This document shows, one piece after another, positions 50,928 to 59,425 of a stretch of 64,000 nt of DNA. The stretch lies in assembly GCA_963727015.1 (NCBI GenBank), contig CAVSEV010000005.1, forward strand, positions 620,001 to 684,000, read 5' to 3'. The notes beneath the pieces were generated by a model that was given only the letters and a program-made list of their open reading frames with translations, was not told where the DNA came from and ran no database searches. The position numbers and the translations under genes are program-made. Each line of letters begins with the position of its first letter. The first letter of the stretch is position 1. The stretch comes from DATFVJ01 sp963727015 (GTDB lineage: Bacteria; Actinomycetota; Actinomycetes; Streptosporangiales; Streptosporangiaceae).

Positions 50928-52008
50928 GGCCCCAGTGGCGGCTGAGGGCAGGACGGCGGCTGAGCTCCCAGTGACGGCTGAGGGCGATGCGGCGGCGAAG
51001 GCGAGATCCGCGACAGATCCCGAACGGCTCACGCGGAGACGCTCTGGCAGGACCGCGGATGTCCCGGATTTGGTGGGGCGCGCCGCTAGCGGTGACCCGC
51101 GCGCCGTTGCCCGCCTGATCTCCCTGGTGGAGGACGGGTCGCCGCAGTTGCGCGCGGTGATGAAGGCGATCGCGCCACTGGCCGGGCGGGCGCGCGTGCT
51201 CGGTCTCACGGGTGCGCCTGGCGTGGGCAAGTCGACCACCAGCGGTGCCCTGGTCCACGCCTACCGGCGTCTGGGCAGGCGGGTGGGTGTCGTCGCGGTC
51301 GACCCGAGTTCCCCGTTCACCGGCGGCGCGTTGCTTGGCGACCGGATTCGGATGCAGGACCACGCCACCGACCGGGACGTGTTCATCAGGTCCATGGCCA
51401 CCCGTGGCCATCTGGGTGGCCTCGCCACGGCGACGCCGCAGGCGCTCCGGGTGCTCGACGCCGCAGGCTTTGACGTGATCATTGTCGAGACAGTGGGTGT
51501 CGGCCAGGCCGAGGTCGAGGTCGCATCCCTGGCCGATACCACCATAGTGCTTGTCGCGCCCGGCATGGGCGACGCGATTCAGGCTGCCAAGGCCGGCATC
51601 CTGGAGGTGGGGGACGTATTCGTCGTGAACAAGGCGGACCGCGATGGCGCACACCAGGCGTTGCGTGACCTGCGGAACATGATCGCCCTGGCCGGCCGGA
51701 ATGAGTCCGCCTGGAGACCCCCGATCGTCTCCACGGTTGCCGTGCGTGACGAGGGCATCGACGAACTCGTGGGAAAGCTGGACGCCCACGCGGAATGGCT
51801 GGAACGCTCCGGCGAACTCACGCGCCGCCGCCGGGCCAGGGCGGGCTCCGAGGTGGCGGCGATCGCGCTCGCCGAGTTGCGTAAGCGGATGGGCGCGCTG
51901 CCAGGTGACGGCAGGCTCAGCCGGCTTGCGGCGAAGGTCGCCGCCGGCGAGCTTGATCCCTACACCGCGGCAGACGAGCTGGTCGCATCGGTGAGTCCAG
52001 GCTCCTGA
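50917..52008 (+). CDS. meaB: MeaB/ArgK-type G-protein chaperone of B12-dependent mutase
   Basis: GTPase that loads and protects adenosylcobalamin-dependent acyl-CoA mutases. It has 363 residues. Walker A 'GAPGVGKST' starts at residue 99; 'VVAVDPSSPFTGGALLGDRI', 'IVETVGVGQAEVEV' and the base motif 'NKAD' are all present. The C-terminal dimerisation arm ends 'LDPYTAADELV'. The first 40 residues are a low-complexity Glu/Ala stretch encoded by short repeats (GTGGCGGCTGAGG type) and may not be essential. GTG 50917 overlaps the thiolase stop; a GTG at 50935 is an alternative. Confidence 0.92.
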   Translation: MTTEAPVAAEGRTAAELPVTAEGDAAAKARSATDPERLTRRRSGRTADVPDLVGRAASGDPRAVARLISLVEDGSPQLRAVMKAIAPLAGRARVLGLTGAPGVGKSTTSGALVHAYRRLGRRVGVVAVDPSSPFTGGALLGDRIRMQDHATDRDVFIRSMATRGHLGGLATATPQALRVLDAAGFDVIIVETVGVGQAEVEVASLADTTIVLVAPGMGDAIQAAKAGILEVGDVFVVNKADRDGAHQALRDLRNMIALAGRNESAWRPPIVSTVAVRDEGIDELVGKLDAHAEWLERSGELTRRRRARAGSEVAAIALAELRKRMGALPGDGRLSRLAAKVAAGELDPYTAADELVASVSPGS

Positions 52009-52232
52009 GCGGTCGCTCCGGTAGTCGGCTGGGCGGTCGTGTCCGTGGTCGGCTGGGCGGTCGTGTTCGTTGGTCGGCTGGCCGGTCGCTTTCGTGGTCG
52101 GCTGGGCGGTCGTGTTCGTTGGTCCGCTGGCCGGTCGCTTTCGCGGTCGGCTGGCCGGTCGCTTTCGTGGTCGGCTGGTCGGTCGCTGTCCTAGTCCGGC
52201 CGGTCGGTCGCTGTCCTAGTCCGGCCGGTCGG
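52009..52232. repeat. 24/25-bp tandem repeat after meaB
   Basis: About nine imperfect copies of a 24-25 bp unit (GGTCGGCTGGCCGGTCGCTT-type) run from the meaB stop to just before the DUF2127 stop, alternating between two variants (GCTTTCGT and GTGTTCGTT). Confidence 0.9.
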
Positions 52233-53172
52233 TTAGAGTCGACTCAATGACCTCACCAGGTTCCCCTGCCTCCCTGGCCCTGTATGTCCCGCTGGAACCA
52301 TCTGTCACACCAGACCTGAGTGTTTCGCTGGAACTGGTTGTCCCATTTGCCTGCCGTGTCCCGCCAATCCGGTCTGATTCATCGGTTCCATTGGTCACTG
52401 CAGCGATTGCGGGCTCCAGCTTGGCGAGTGCCTCCAGCTCCGTGTCGATGATCGATTCGCTGCGCAGCCGCGCCCTGTAGGCCTTGCCACCACCCCTGAC
52501 CCCGAACAGCCGCTTCGCGTAGACGAGGTAGACGACGAGGGCCACGTTGATGACGAACGCGCCGACCCGCAGGAAGGTGATTTTGTGGGCCAGTTCGTAA
52601 ATCTCGAGGGGCAGCCCCGCAGAAGTGGCCACCATGGCGAAGTACTCGCCCCAGCGTTGCGCGAGCCAGAGGCCTGCAGCCTCGATGACTTCGATCACCG
52701 CGTACGCGGCCAGGCCGACGGCGAACCACCTGAGCGTGGCCGGATTCAGGGTGAAGGCGTGCCTGATGGAATCGACCAGCTTGGACTGATCAAGGTCGTA
52801 GCCGAGCTGCCTGAACAACGGGCGCAGCAGGGGGAGCTCGCGATTGAAAGCCTGCTGGATGCTTCCGCGGGAGTACTGGAACCGCCATACCGCGTAGGCT
52901 GCCACGCCGACGATCAGGACCCGGACGATCCGCTCGACCGCGAAGAGGCGCAAGATAAGGACGCTGCGCAGCTCGTTGCCGCGGCGGACCCGTGGCGCCT
53001 CGCTTGCGGGACCCGCCAGCCTTGGCTCGCCGGGCACGAACGTCCCGCAGCGCAGGCAGCGCCAAGACTGGCCCGCGGCCGTTGGCGCGGTGAGCCGGTT
53101 ACGGAGAGCGGACTCCTCCGGGGCGTAGGTGATGTGCCCCTTGCGGGCACATGTCAGCAAGCTCCAGTCCAT
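52216..53172 (-). CDS. DUF2127 family membrane protein with N-terminal zinc ribbon
   Basis: A 318-residue protein. The N-terminus has a short cysteine motif, 'LLTCARKGHITY' and 'CLRCGTFVPG', suggesting a zinc ribbon. It is followed by DUF2127, about four helices with 'IVRVLIVGVAAYAVWRFQYS', 'FAVGLAAYAVIEVIEAAGLW' and 'GEYFAMVATSAGLPLEIYEL'. The C-terminal 70 residues are polar and low-complexity, rich in Gly, Ser, Thr, Asp. A TACGCT box seven bases before ATG 53172 suggests a leaderless start lying inside the coding end of the upstream permease-like gene. Function unknown. Confidence 0.85.
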   Translation of the reverse strand: MDWSLLTCARKGHITYAPEESALRNRLTAPTAAGQSWRCLRCGTFVPGEPRLAGPASEAPRVRRGNELRSVLILRLFAVERIVRVLIVGVAAYAVWRFQYSRGSIQQAFNRELPLLRPLFRQLGYDLDQSKLVDSIRHAFTLNPATLRWFAVGLAAYAVIEVIEAAGLWLAQRWGEYFAMVATSAGLPLEIYELAHKITFLRVGAFVINVALVVYLVYAKRLFGVRGGGKAYRARLRSESIIDTELEALAKLEPAIAAVTNGTDESDRIGGTRQANGTTSSSETLRSGVTDGSSGTYRAREAGEPGEVIESTLTDRPD

Positions 53173-54676
53173 CTAGCCCAGCGTATGGCAAGTATCGATG
53201 GCAGGCCGAAGTCACCGTGCGTGACCGGCGGCTCCGGACGCGGGGGCCGATATCGGCTGCGACCGGCTCGCGGTTCAAGGTCGCCCGGCTGAGGGGCCCC
53301 CGGCTGAGGGGCCCCCGGCTGAGGGGCCCCCGGCTGAGGGACTTGCGGTCGAGATCGGTCTGGTCAGCGGATGTCCGGTCACGGTTCGCCCGGTTCAGCG
53401 CTCCGGTGACCTGGCGGACCAGATCCGACTCCGCCCGCAGCTCATACCCAGGACCAAGATCGTCGAGGTGGAAACCATAACCACCGGGCCAGCTGAACTC
53501 GTTCTCGCCTGGTGGCAGCTGGATGATCGTGCGCACCGCTGCCGGGGTCCCCGACACCTGTGCGGCCACCCCGGTGAAGGCCGACTCCAGTCGCGGCAGC
53601 GCCGACACGAAGGCCGGGTTGACGCACACTTCGAGCGGCCAGCTGTGGCAGACCACAGATGCCGAGACGGCCGTAATCGGATGCCCGGCATCGGCGCGCA
53701 GCTGGCCGAGGCCAAGGACGGCCACGATGCTCGCCGCGGCAAGCCCCATGGCGTAGCGGTGACGGCGGGTCAGAACCAGGGTCGCCGCCAGGATCGCGGC
53801 GGCCGCGAGGCCGCAGAACCACGTGAGAGCGGCGGCGAATAGCCCGGATCGCCACTCGGTGAACGGTGAGTGGTGCACATCGGGTGACAACAGCAGACAC
53901 GGCAATCCCGCGCCTGAGCTCCGGCGCGTGCCCGACCATGCAGCCAGGGCCCAGCAGGCCGTCGCCGCTGCGACGGGTATGGCGGCGGTTGCGACCGCCT
54001 CGCTGCAAGCAGGGAACGGCTGCCTAGGCAGCAGGCGCCCACGCGGCAATCTCCGCGACCACAGCCGCTGCGTCCGGAGCTGCCCGGGCGGAAGCCCGCG
54101 GGGCAGGAGCCGTTGGCGCAGGAGCCGCCCGGGTACGAGCAGCGGCCGCCCGGCCGCGGGGAGTGCGCTCGACCGCGTTAGGCGGCTACCGCGTACCGCG
54201 CGTCGCGGGTAGCGGCGCGCGCAGCAGAGCACCGCGACGAGGAAACCCGCGGTGACGTGCACGAGCAGCGCAGCGGCGCCTGCCGCAAGCTCCTGCGGCT
54301 GAAAGCTGCCAGTGATCGGGCCGTGGGCGCCAGTCCAGGCCGCGATCGCCCCTGCCGTCAACGCGTATCCGGTGAGCGCAGCCGACGCGACGACACCAAG
54401 CCGGGTCAGCGGTCCCGCCGCGGCGGACCGGCGGCCGAGCTGGTCGAGCCGGCCGAGGCCAGAGCGCTCGCTTGTGATCGTGAGCCATGCGGTCAGGCCG
54501 GCGGCCACCGGGCCGCTGCCGCGGACCGAGTCGAGCAGGGCGTCGCCGGCGAAGTCCCAGCTGGCCAGCCCAGGGGTGAGGGCTCGCCAGGCCCCGGCGA
54601 CGCCGACGATCGCAACGGGCAGCAGCATGACCGGCGCTGCGCGCCGGCATTCTGCGGAAAGCAGCGCCAGATTCAT
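53099..54676 (-). CDS. membrane protein partnered with an ABC ATPase
   Basis: A 525-residue membrane protein. The first 200 residues hold about five helices ('VMLLPVAIVGVAGAWRAL', 'VVASAALTGYALTAGAIAAW', 'ELAAGAAALLVHVTAGFLVA'), then an Arg/Leu/Pro-rich loop, two more helices near 290-370, and a soluble domain ('YGFHLDDLGPGYELRAESDL'). Near the C-terminus is a 15-bp repeat (Ser-Arg-Gly-Pro-Leu). ATG 54676 follows the upstream ABC gene by 22 bases. The last 25 codons overlap the DUF2127 start, so the true end may be earlier if a frameshift exists. It looks like the permease of a two-component exporter; the substrate is unknown. Confidence 0.65.
   Translation of the reverse strand: MNLALLSAECRRAAPVMLLPVAIVGVAGAWRALTPGLASWDFAGDALLDSVRGSGPVAAGLTAWLTITSERSGLGRLDQLGRRSAAAGPLTRLGVVASAALTGYALTAGAIAAWTGAHGPITGSFQPQELAAGAAALLVHVTAGFLVAVLCCARRYPRRAVRGSRLTRSSALPAAGRPLLVPGRLLRQRLLPRGLPPGQLRTQRLWSRRLPRGRLLPRQPFPACSEAVATAAIPVAAATACWALAAWSGTRRSSGAGLPCLLLSPDVHHSPFTEWRSGLFAAALTWFCGLAAAAILAATLVLTRRHRYAMGLAAASIVAVLGLGQLRADAGHPITAVSASVVCHSWPLEVCVNPAFVSALPRLESAFTGVAAQVSGTPAAVRTIIQLPPGENEFSWPGGYGFHLDDLGPGYELRAESDLVRQVTGALNRANRDRTSADQTDLDRKSLSRGPLSRGPLSRGPLSRATLNREPVAADIGPRVRSRRSRTVTSACHRYLPYAGLDGLELADMCPQGAHHLRPGGVRSP
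53278..53340. repeat. 15-bp tandem repeat in the permease C-terminus
   Basis: Four copies of CTGAGGGGCCCCCGG, in frame on the minus strand (Ser-Arg-Gly-Pro-Leu). The GGGGCCCC core is self-complementary. Confidence 0.9.
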
Positions 54677-54698
54677 GCCAGCGCGTGGCCGCCCGCCT

Positions 54699-55457
54699 TC
54701 AGGCACCGCCGGTAATCCCGTCGGTGAGCGCGAGTACCCGCGGGCAGCAATGCGCGAGCCGCGCGGCGTCACGTCCGGCGACGACCATCGCAGTGCTGAC
54801 GGCGAGCGTCCGCAGACACCCGGCGATCGCCAGCGCGTCGTCGTCCGCGATCCCGTCAAGCAGGCCATCGACGAGCAGCAGGTCAGGCTCGTGCACGGTG
54901 CAGGCGGCGAGCCACGCCCGGCACGCGACGTCGTCGGGTGCCGTCTTGATCAAAGCGGTCGCCCAGCTCGCTAGATGCAGCCGCTCGAGTGCTCCTGCGA
55001 CGCCGGCCCGGCGGTGGGACCCAGGCAGCCCGAGCTGCCACGCGGCATGTGTGATCAGCCCAAGCACGGTGAACCCAGCGGGTCGGCCGGGCGGCGGAAT
55101 CAGACCGACGCGGTCCCGGATCATGTCACGCCCCCGCCATGTGCGCATGTCCTCGCCGAGCACCCAGAGTTCGCCCCGCGCGGGAGCGGCGAAGCCGGCC
55201 AGCAGCCCGAACAATGCGGTCTTGCCCGGTCCGTAATCGCCCGCGATGCCCACGGCGCCAGCCGCGGTGTCGACAGCGAAAGTGACTGAGCGCAGCGGCC
55301 ACCTGCCGCGATCACACAGCCCAAGCCCGCATGCCAGAATCGCCGGCCGACCGGATTTCGCCACCGCGGGTGAATCCACGGACGCCGCGCGCCCAGGTGA
55401 CACGCTAACCCGGCCACTCCGATCGTTCGTCCGGCCGCCCGCTGCATCCACCTCCAT
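54699..55457 (-). CDS. degenerate ABC transporter ATP-binding protein
   Basis: A 252-residue ABC-type nucleotide-binding protein. Walker A is present ('GIAGDYGPGKTALFGLLAGF'), and 'DRVGLIPPPGRPAGFTVLG' fits the Q-loop region without the usual Gln. The signature LSGGQ is replaced by 'APDDVACRAWLA', and Walker B 'DLLLVDGLLDG' lacks the catalytic Glu after the Asp. It probably binds but may not hydrolyse ATP, or it works with a partner ATPase. It overlaps nothing; its presumed permease follows. ATG 55457 lies at the edge of a 19-bp repeat block, so the first 40 residues are uncertain. Confidence 0.7.
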   Translation of the reverse strand: MEVDAAGGRTNDRSGRVSVSPGRAASVDSPAVAKSGRPAILACGLGLCDRGRWPLRSVTFAVDTAAGAVGIAGDYGPGKTALFGLLAGFAAPARGELWVLGEDMRTWRGRDMIRDRVGLIPPPGRPAGFTVLGLITHAAWQLGLPGSHRRAGVAGALERLHLASWATALIKTAPDDVACRAWLAACTVHEPDLLLVDGLLDGIADDDALAIAGCLRTLAVSTAMVVAGRDAARLAHCCPRVLALTDGITGGA

Positions 55458-55690
55458 CCGTGGTGCTGTGTCGTCTGTGGTGCTGTGTCGGCCCTGTGGT
55501 GCTGCATCCCCCGTGGTGCTGTGTCAGCCCTGTGGTGCCGTGTCGGCCCTGTGGTGCTGCATCCCCCCGTGGTGCCGCGTGGGCCCTGTGGTGCCGTGTG
55601 GGCCCTGTGGTGCCGTGTGGGCCCTGTGGTGCCGTGTGGGCCCTGTGGTGCCGTGTGGGCCCTGTGGTGCCGTGTCGCCGTACCGGCTCC
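55458..55690. repeat. 19-bp tandem repeats upstream of the ABC genes
   Basis: Several exact copies of a 19-bp unit (CCCTGTGGTGCCGTGTGGG) between about 55580 and 55680, with looser relatives (GGTGCTGTGTCGGCCCTGT) from 55460. Frames through it stay open on both strands and are misleading. Confidence 0.95.
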
Positions 55691-56207
55691 TGACCGCCCC
55701 GTTGTTACGCCAAGCACCCCTGGGCTCCGTGCGAAGGCCTTTTCAGGCGGCGTGGCACCGGATTTACCGAAGCCGTACTCTTCCCGGTGATAAAAATAAC
55801 GCAGCTTGGCTTTCGCTGTCACTTCCGCGCGCTAGCATGGCGTGCCTGTACCGGAAAGAAGGGCGGGCAGATAGCGACAGCGTCTACCGCGCACAGGGCT
55901 CAACACCGATGCGCACGAGCCCGAGCTTCCTCCCCCTGTCCCGAATCGCCACGCGGCTCGTACCGAATCCCGTGCGCGCGATTCCAGTGCCTGGCTTACC
56001 TAGTGTCGAATGCCCGTGCCGTAACCATTATGGCGGATTCGTGGTTATAACCGCCCACCTGGCATGTCCCGGTAAGCGCCTCCTCTCCGGGAGCATGATT
56101 CTCATGATCCCGGTACGCTCAGTAAATATCCTGAAAAGCTCCGGATCATGAAACCGCGGGCGGCGATCCTGCCTTGCGCCGCGCACGCCATGGTCTGGCC
56201 GGGGCGC
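55691..56207. other. gene-free stretch before marR
   Basis: About 520 bases, AT-richer towards 56000-56150. A short perfect palindrome GGTTATAACC occurs near 56043, and I see no gene. It could hold the operator for the downstream MarR gene, but the distance is large. Confidence 0.35.
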
Positions 56208-56219
56208 TACGGTGGGCGC
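56208..56219 (+). promoter_or_regulatory. TACGGT -10 with leaderless GTG (marR)
   Basis: TACGGT, six bases (GGGCGC), then GTG 56220. Same hexamer and spacing as nucS. Confidence 0.55.
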
Positions 56220-56783
56220 GTGGTCAAGCCGCTGCAGTTGCCCTTTGACCCGATCGCCCGGGCGGTGGCGATCTGGGAGCGGAGGTTCGGTCCGGCAGCG
56301 GCGATGGCCGCAGTTACTTCGATCATGCGGGCACAGCAGATCCTGCTCGGCCAGCTCGACACGATCCTGCGGCCACACGGACTCACATTCGCTCGCTACG
56401 AGGCGCTCGTCCTGCTGAGCTTCAGCCGCCGCGGCGCGCTACCTCTCGGGGTGATCGGCGAACGCCTCATGGTGCATCCGACCAGCGTCACCAACACCAT
56501 CGACCGGCTGGAAGCACAGGGCCTCGTCGCCCGGCGGCGGAATCCGTTTGATGGCAGGGGGCGCCTCGCCGGGATCACCGGCGCAGGCAGAGCCGCGGTG
56601 GACCGCGCGACCGCAGATCTGATGGCGGCGGGTTTCGGTATGCCCGGATACGATCCGCAACGCCTGCACGAGATCTTCGACCTTCTCCGCGGGCTGCGCG
56701 TCACGGCGGGCGATTTCACCCCTGAGGACCTGAATCCAGCGCGGGATGTGGACCTGGCGTTGGGGGGTGAGCACGCCGAATGA
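56220..56783 (+). CDS. MarR family transcriptional regulator
   Basis: A 187-residue winged-helix regulator. The core runs from about residue 50 ('LTFARYEALVLLSFSRRGAL', 'IGERLMVHPTSVTNTIDRLE', 'GLVARRRNPFDGRGRLAGIT'). Conserved 'DGRG' in the wing is present, and the C-terminal dimerisation helices follow. In Streptomyces a MarR gene also lies next to the icmA mutase gene, so it may regulate acyl-CoA mutase metabolism. The GTG start is chosen by the TACGGT box; an ATG at 56148 would add 24 residues with no ribosome binding site. Confidence 0.88.
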   Translation: MVKPLQLPFDPIARAVAIWERRFGPAAAMAAVTSIMRAQQILLGQLDTILRPHGLTFARYEALVLLSFSRRGALPLGVIGERLMVHPTSVTNTIDRLEAQGLVARRRNPFDGRGRLAGITGAGRAAVDRATADLMAAGFGMPGYDPQRLHEIFDLLRGLRVTAGDFTPEDLNPARDVDLALGGEHAE

Positions 56784-57344
56784 TGGGCGCGCACATCGGC
56801 GTCCTGGTCGGTGAAACATGCTGCTGATCTTGCACGGAGTTGGCCACGGCGCGCATCGCCCACCGTTCTCTTTCCACCTTGCCAATGATCGCGGACAAGA
56901 TTCGCGGCAATCAGGTAAAAGTAACCAGTCGCGACCCGGCCTGCGCATTGGCGTTGCCGGTGCTTGCGGCACCCAAGGCGCCCCTCGGCTCGGGAATCGT
57001 CACAACCAATGGCGCCACGTTTCGGGGCCTTGCCGCGGCGCCATTAAAGCTGAAGGGACGGGCGGCTTGTCTCGCTTGATATTCCATCGGCCTGCCGCAT
57101 CCCAAGCCGGAGCGCGGGTCGAACGGCCCCATGCGCCACTGACCGGGTTTAGCGGCGCCCGGATGTACCCCTGTGACGTCCGGGCACGTCGGTAGGCGGC
57201 ACTGCCCACGGTGTGGTTGGGCCGGCCGTGCCCGGCCCTCGCGGGGCTTGCGGACGGCAGGGTTACGCCCGGTTGGGCTCAGGCACCCCGCGCCCGGCGG
57301 CGGTGACGGGCAGTTGGGATAGGGGCCAGCGGGCAGCAAGCCCT
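56784..57344. other. gene-free stretch
   Basis: About 560 bases between marR and the mutase promoter without a supported gene; reading frames on both strands show no recognisable motif. Confidence 0.4.
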
Positions 57345-57425
57345 TAGACTAGGCAGAACGAGATAGTAGGACGTCCTACTATCCCGCTGTATCGCTATCT
57401 CGCTGTATCGCCATCTCGCGCAGGG
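57345..57425 (+). promoter_or_regulatory. mutase promoter with perfect 22-bp palindrome
   Basis: TAGACT (57345-57350) is a plausible -10. Twelve bases on, GATAGTAGGAC and its exact complement form a spacerless 22-bp palindrome (57362-57383), placed where a repressor would block initiation. It is followed by two direct repeats of CGCTGTATCGCYATCT-type sequence (57384-57420). Confidence 0.6.
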
Positions 57426-57488
57426 CCGCTTAGGGCATGGCTTCGGAATGGGATACGGGCGCGGGTCGAGCTTGGAACAGGAGCCGTG

Positions 57489-59168
57489 ATGGACGCCGAC
57501 GAGAACGCCATCGACGCCGGCAGGCGCCGCTGGCAGCAGAGGTATGAGGCGGCACGTAAGCGGGACGCTGATTTCTCCACCCTGTCCGGAGTCACGCTCG
57601 ACCCGGTGTACGGTCCGCCGCAAGGCGCCGGCTATCCGGGCTTCGCGCGCATCGGCTGGCCTGGTGAGTATCCGTTCACCCGAGGGCTTTACCCGACCGG
57701 ATACCGCGGCAGGCCCTGGACCATCCGCCAGTTCTCGGGCTTCGGCAACCCGAAGCAGACGAATGAGCGGTACAAGATGCTGCTGCGCGCGGGTGGCGCG
57801 GGGTTGTCTGTCGCATTCGACATGCCCACCCTGATGGGCAGGGATTCCGACGATCCGCACGCGCTCGGCGAGGTCGGTCACTGCGGCGTCGCGATCGACT
57901 CCGCGGCCGACATGGAGATGCTTTTCGCGGGGATCCCGCTCGGCCAGACAACCACGTCCATGACCATCAGCGGCCCCGCGGTGCCTGTGTTCTGCATGTA
58001 CCTGGTCGCCGCCGAGCGCCAGGGTGGCGGCATCTCCGGGCTTGACGGGACGCTGCAGACCGACATCTTCAAGGAGTACATCGCTCAGAAGGAGTGGCTG
58101 TTCCAACCCGGGCCGCATCTGCGCCTGATCGGCGACCTGATGGAATTTTGCGCCCGCGAGATACCCGCCTACAAGCCGCTCTCGGTGTCTGGCTACCACA
58201 TCAGGGAGGCCGGCGCCACGGCAGCGCAGGAACTTGCGTTCACTCTCGCGGACGGTTTCGGCTATGTGGAGCTTGGGCTCTCGCGTGGCCTCGACGTGGA
58301 CAGCTTCACGCCCGGGCTCTCGTTCTTCTTCGACGCGCACATCGACTTCTTCGAGGAGATCGCGAAGTTCCGCGCGGCCCGCCGGATCTGGGCGCGGTGG
58401 ATGCGCGATGTGTACGGCGCACGCGAGGCACGGGCTCAATGGCTCCGCTTCCACACTCAGACCGCCGGTGTCTCGCTGACCGCGCAACAGCCCGATAACA
58501 ACATCGTCAGGACCGCGATCGAGGCGCTCGCCGCCGTGCTCGGCGGCACCAATTCGCTGCACACCAATGCTCTCGACGAGGTACTTGCGCTGCCGAGCGA
58601 GAAGGCCGCAGAGGTGGCGGTGCGCACCCAGCAGGTGATCATGGAGGAGACGGGCGTCGGCAGCGTGGTCGACCCGCTTGGTGGCTCGTGGTTCGTTGAG
58701 GCGCTCACTGACCGCCTGGAGAGCGAGGCGGAGGAAATCTTCGCGCGGATCAAGGCGATGAGCCCGGATGGCTCGATGACCAGCGGCGTCCTGCGTGGCA
58801 TCGACGACGGCTGGTTCAACGCTGAGATCGCCGAGGCGGCCTTCAGCTACCAGCAGAAGCTGGAGAAGGGTGAGAAGAAGGTCGTCGGCGTGAACATTCA
58901 CCCCGAAACCACGGGCCAGCCACTGGAAATCCTGCGAGTCAGCCACGAGGTGGAGCGTGCCCAGGTCCGCGATCTCGCGGCACGCCGTGCCGCACGAGAC
59001 CAGGCCGCGGTGGACGCCGCGCTCGGCGGGATGCTCGCCGCGGCACGAACCGACCGGAACATGATCCCGCCCATGCTCGATGCCGCACGCGCCGAGGCGA
59101 CCCTCGGCGAGATCTGTGGCGCGCTGCGCGCCGAGTGGGGCAGCTACACGGAGCCGGCCAAGTTCTGA
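57489..59168 (+). CDS. icmA: isobutyryl-CoA mutase-type large subunit (B12-dependent)
   Basis: Catalytic TIM-barrel subunit of an adenosylcobalamin-dependent acyl-CoA mutase, 559 residues, without the cobalamin-binding domain, which must be supplied by a separate small subunit not in this window. Substrate-determining positions: Phe82 in 'WTIRQFSGFG' and Gln200 in 'KEYIAQKEWLF'. Methylmalonyl-CoA mutase has Tyr and Arg at these places, whereas isobutyryl-CoA mutase has Phe and Gln, so interconversion of isobutyryl- and n-butyryl-CoA is the likely reaction. 'VAFDMPTLMGRDSDDP' and 'TMTISGPAVPVF'-type segments match IcmA. ATG 57489 has AGGAG five bases upstream. Confidence 0.9.
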   Translation: MDADENAIDAGRRRWQQRYEAARKRDADFSTLSGVTLDPVYGPPQGAGYPGFARIGWPGEYPFTRGLYPTGYRGRPWTIRQFSGFGNPKQTNERYKMLLRAGGAGLSVAFDMPTLMGRDSDDPHALGEVGHCGVAIDSAADMEMLFAGIPLGQTTTSMTISGPAVPVFCMYLVAAERQGGGISGLDGTLQTDIFKEYIAQKEWLFQPGPHLRLIGDLMEFCAREIPAYKPLSVSGYHIREAGATAAQELAFTLADGFGYVELGLSRGLDVDSFTPGLSFFFDAHIDFFEEIAKFRAARRIWARWMRDVYGAREARAQWLRFHTQTAGVSLTAQQPDNNIVRTAIEALAAVLGGTNSLHTNALDEVLALPSEKAAEVAVRTQQVIMEETGVGSVVDPLGGSWFVEALTDRLESEAEEIFARIKAMSPDGSMTSGVLRGIDDGWFNAEIAEAAFSYQQKLEKGEKKVVGVNIHPETTGQPLEILRVSHEVERAQVRDLAARRAARDQAAVDAALGGMLAAARTDRNMIPPMLDAARAEATLGEICGALRAEWGSYTEPAKF

Positions 59169-59214
59169 CGCTTGCCGCCGCGACCGCGCTGACACCCGCC
59201 GGTTTAAATTCGGC

Positions 59215-59270
59215 ACGCGCCACCAGGCAGCGCCACCAGGCAGCGCCACCAGGCAGCGCCACCACCCGAT
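59215..59270. repeat. 13-bp tandem repeat after the mutase gene
   Basis: Four copies of GCCACCAGGCAGC (period 13), followed by looser GGCGCCCACAGCGCCACGC-type repeats to about 59350. Confidence 0.9.
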
Positions 59271-59413
59271 TAAACTCGGCACGCGGCGCCCACAGCGCCA
59301 CGCGGCGCAGCCAGGCAGCGCCGCCAGGCGGCGCCCGCAGCGCCACCGGGGCGACCGGCAGCGGTAGGTGGCCCGGCTTGTAACCGTGGCGCGCGGGGCC
59401 CACCCCCATGAGG

Positions 59414-59425
59414 CAGGATGGAGTC
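59414..59425 (+). promoter_or_regulatory. CAGGAT -10 with leaderless ATG (ybbN-like gene)
   Basis: CAGGAT, six bases (GGAGTC), then ATG 59426. The GGAG is too close to act as a ribosome binding site. Confidence 0.45.

Noticed and set aside
55121..55822. Minus-strand ORF rich in Thr-Ala-Pro-Gln-His repeats
   Set aside because: It is produced by the 19-bp repeats, which keep all frames open; it overlaps the ABC ATPase in another frame.
57279..59282. 667-codon minus-strand ORF opposite the mutase
   Set aside because: It is antisense to a highly conserved enzyme and has no domain of its own.
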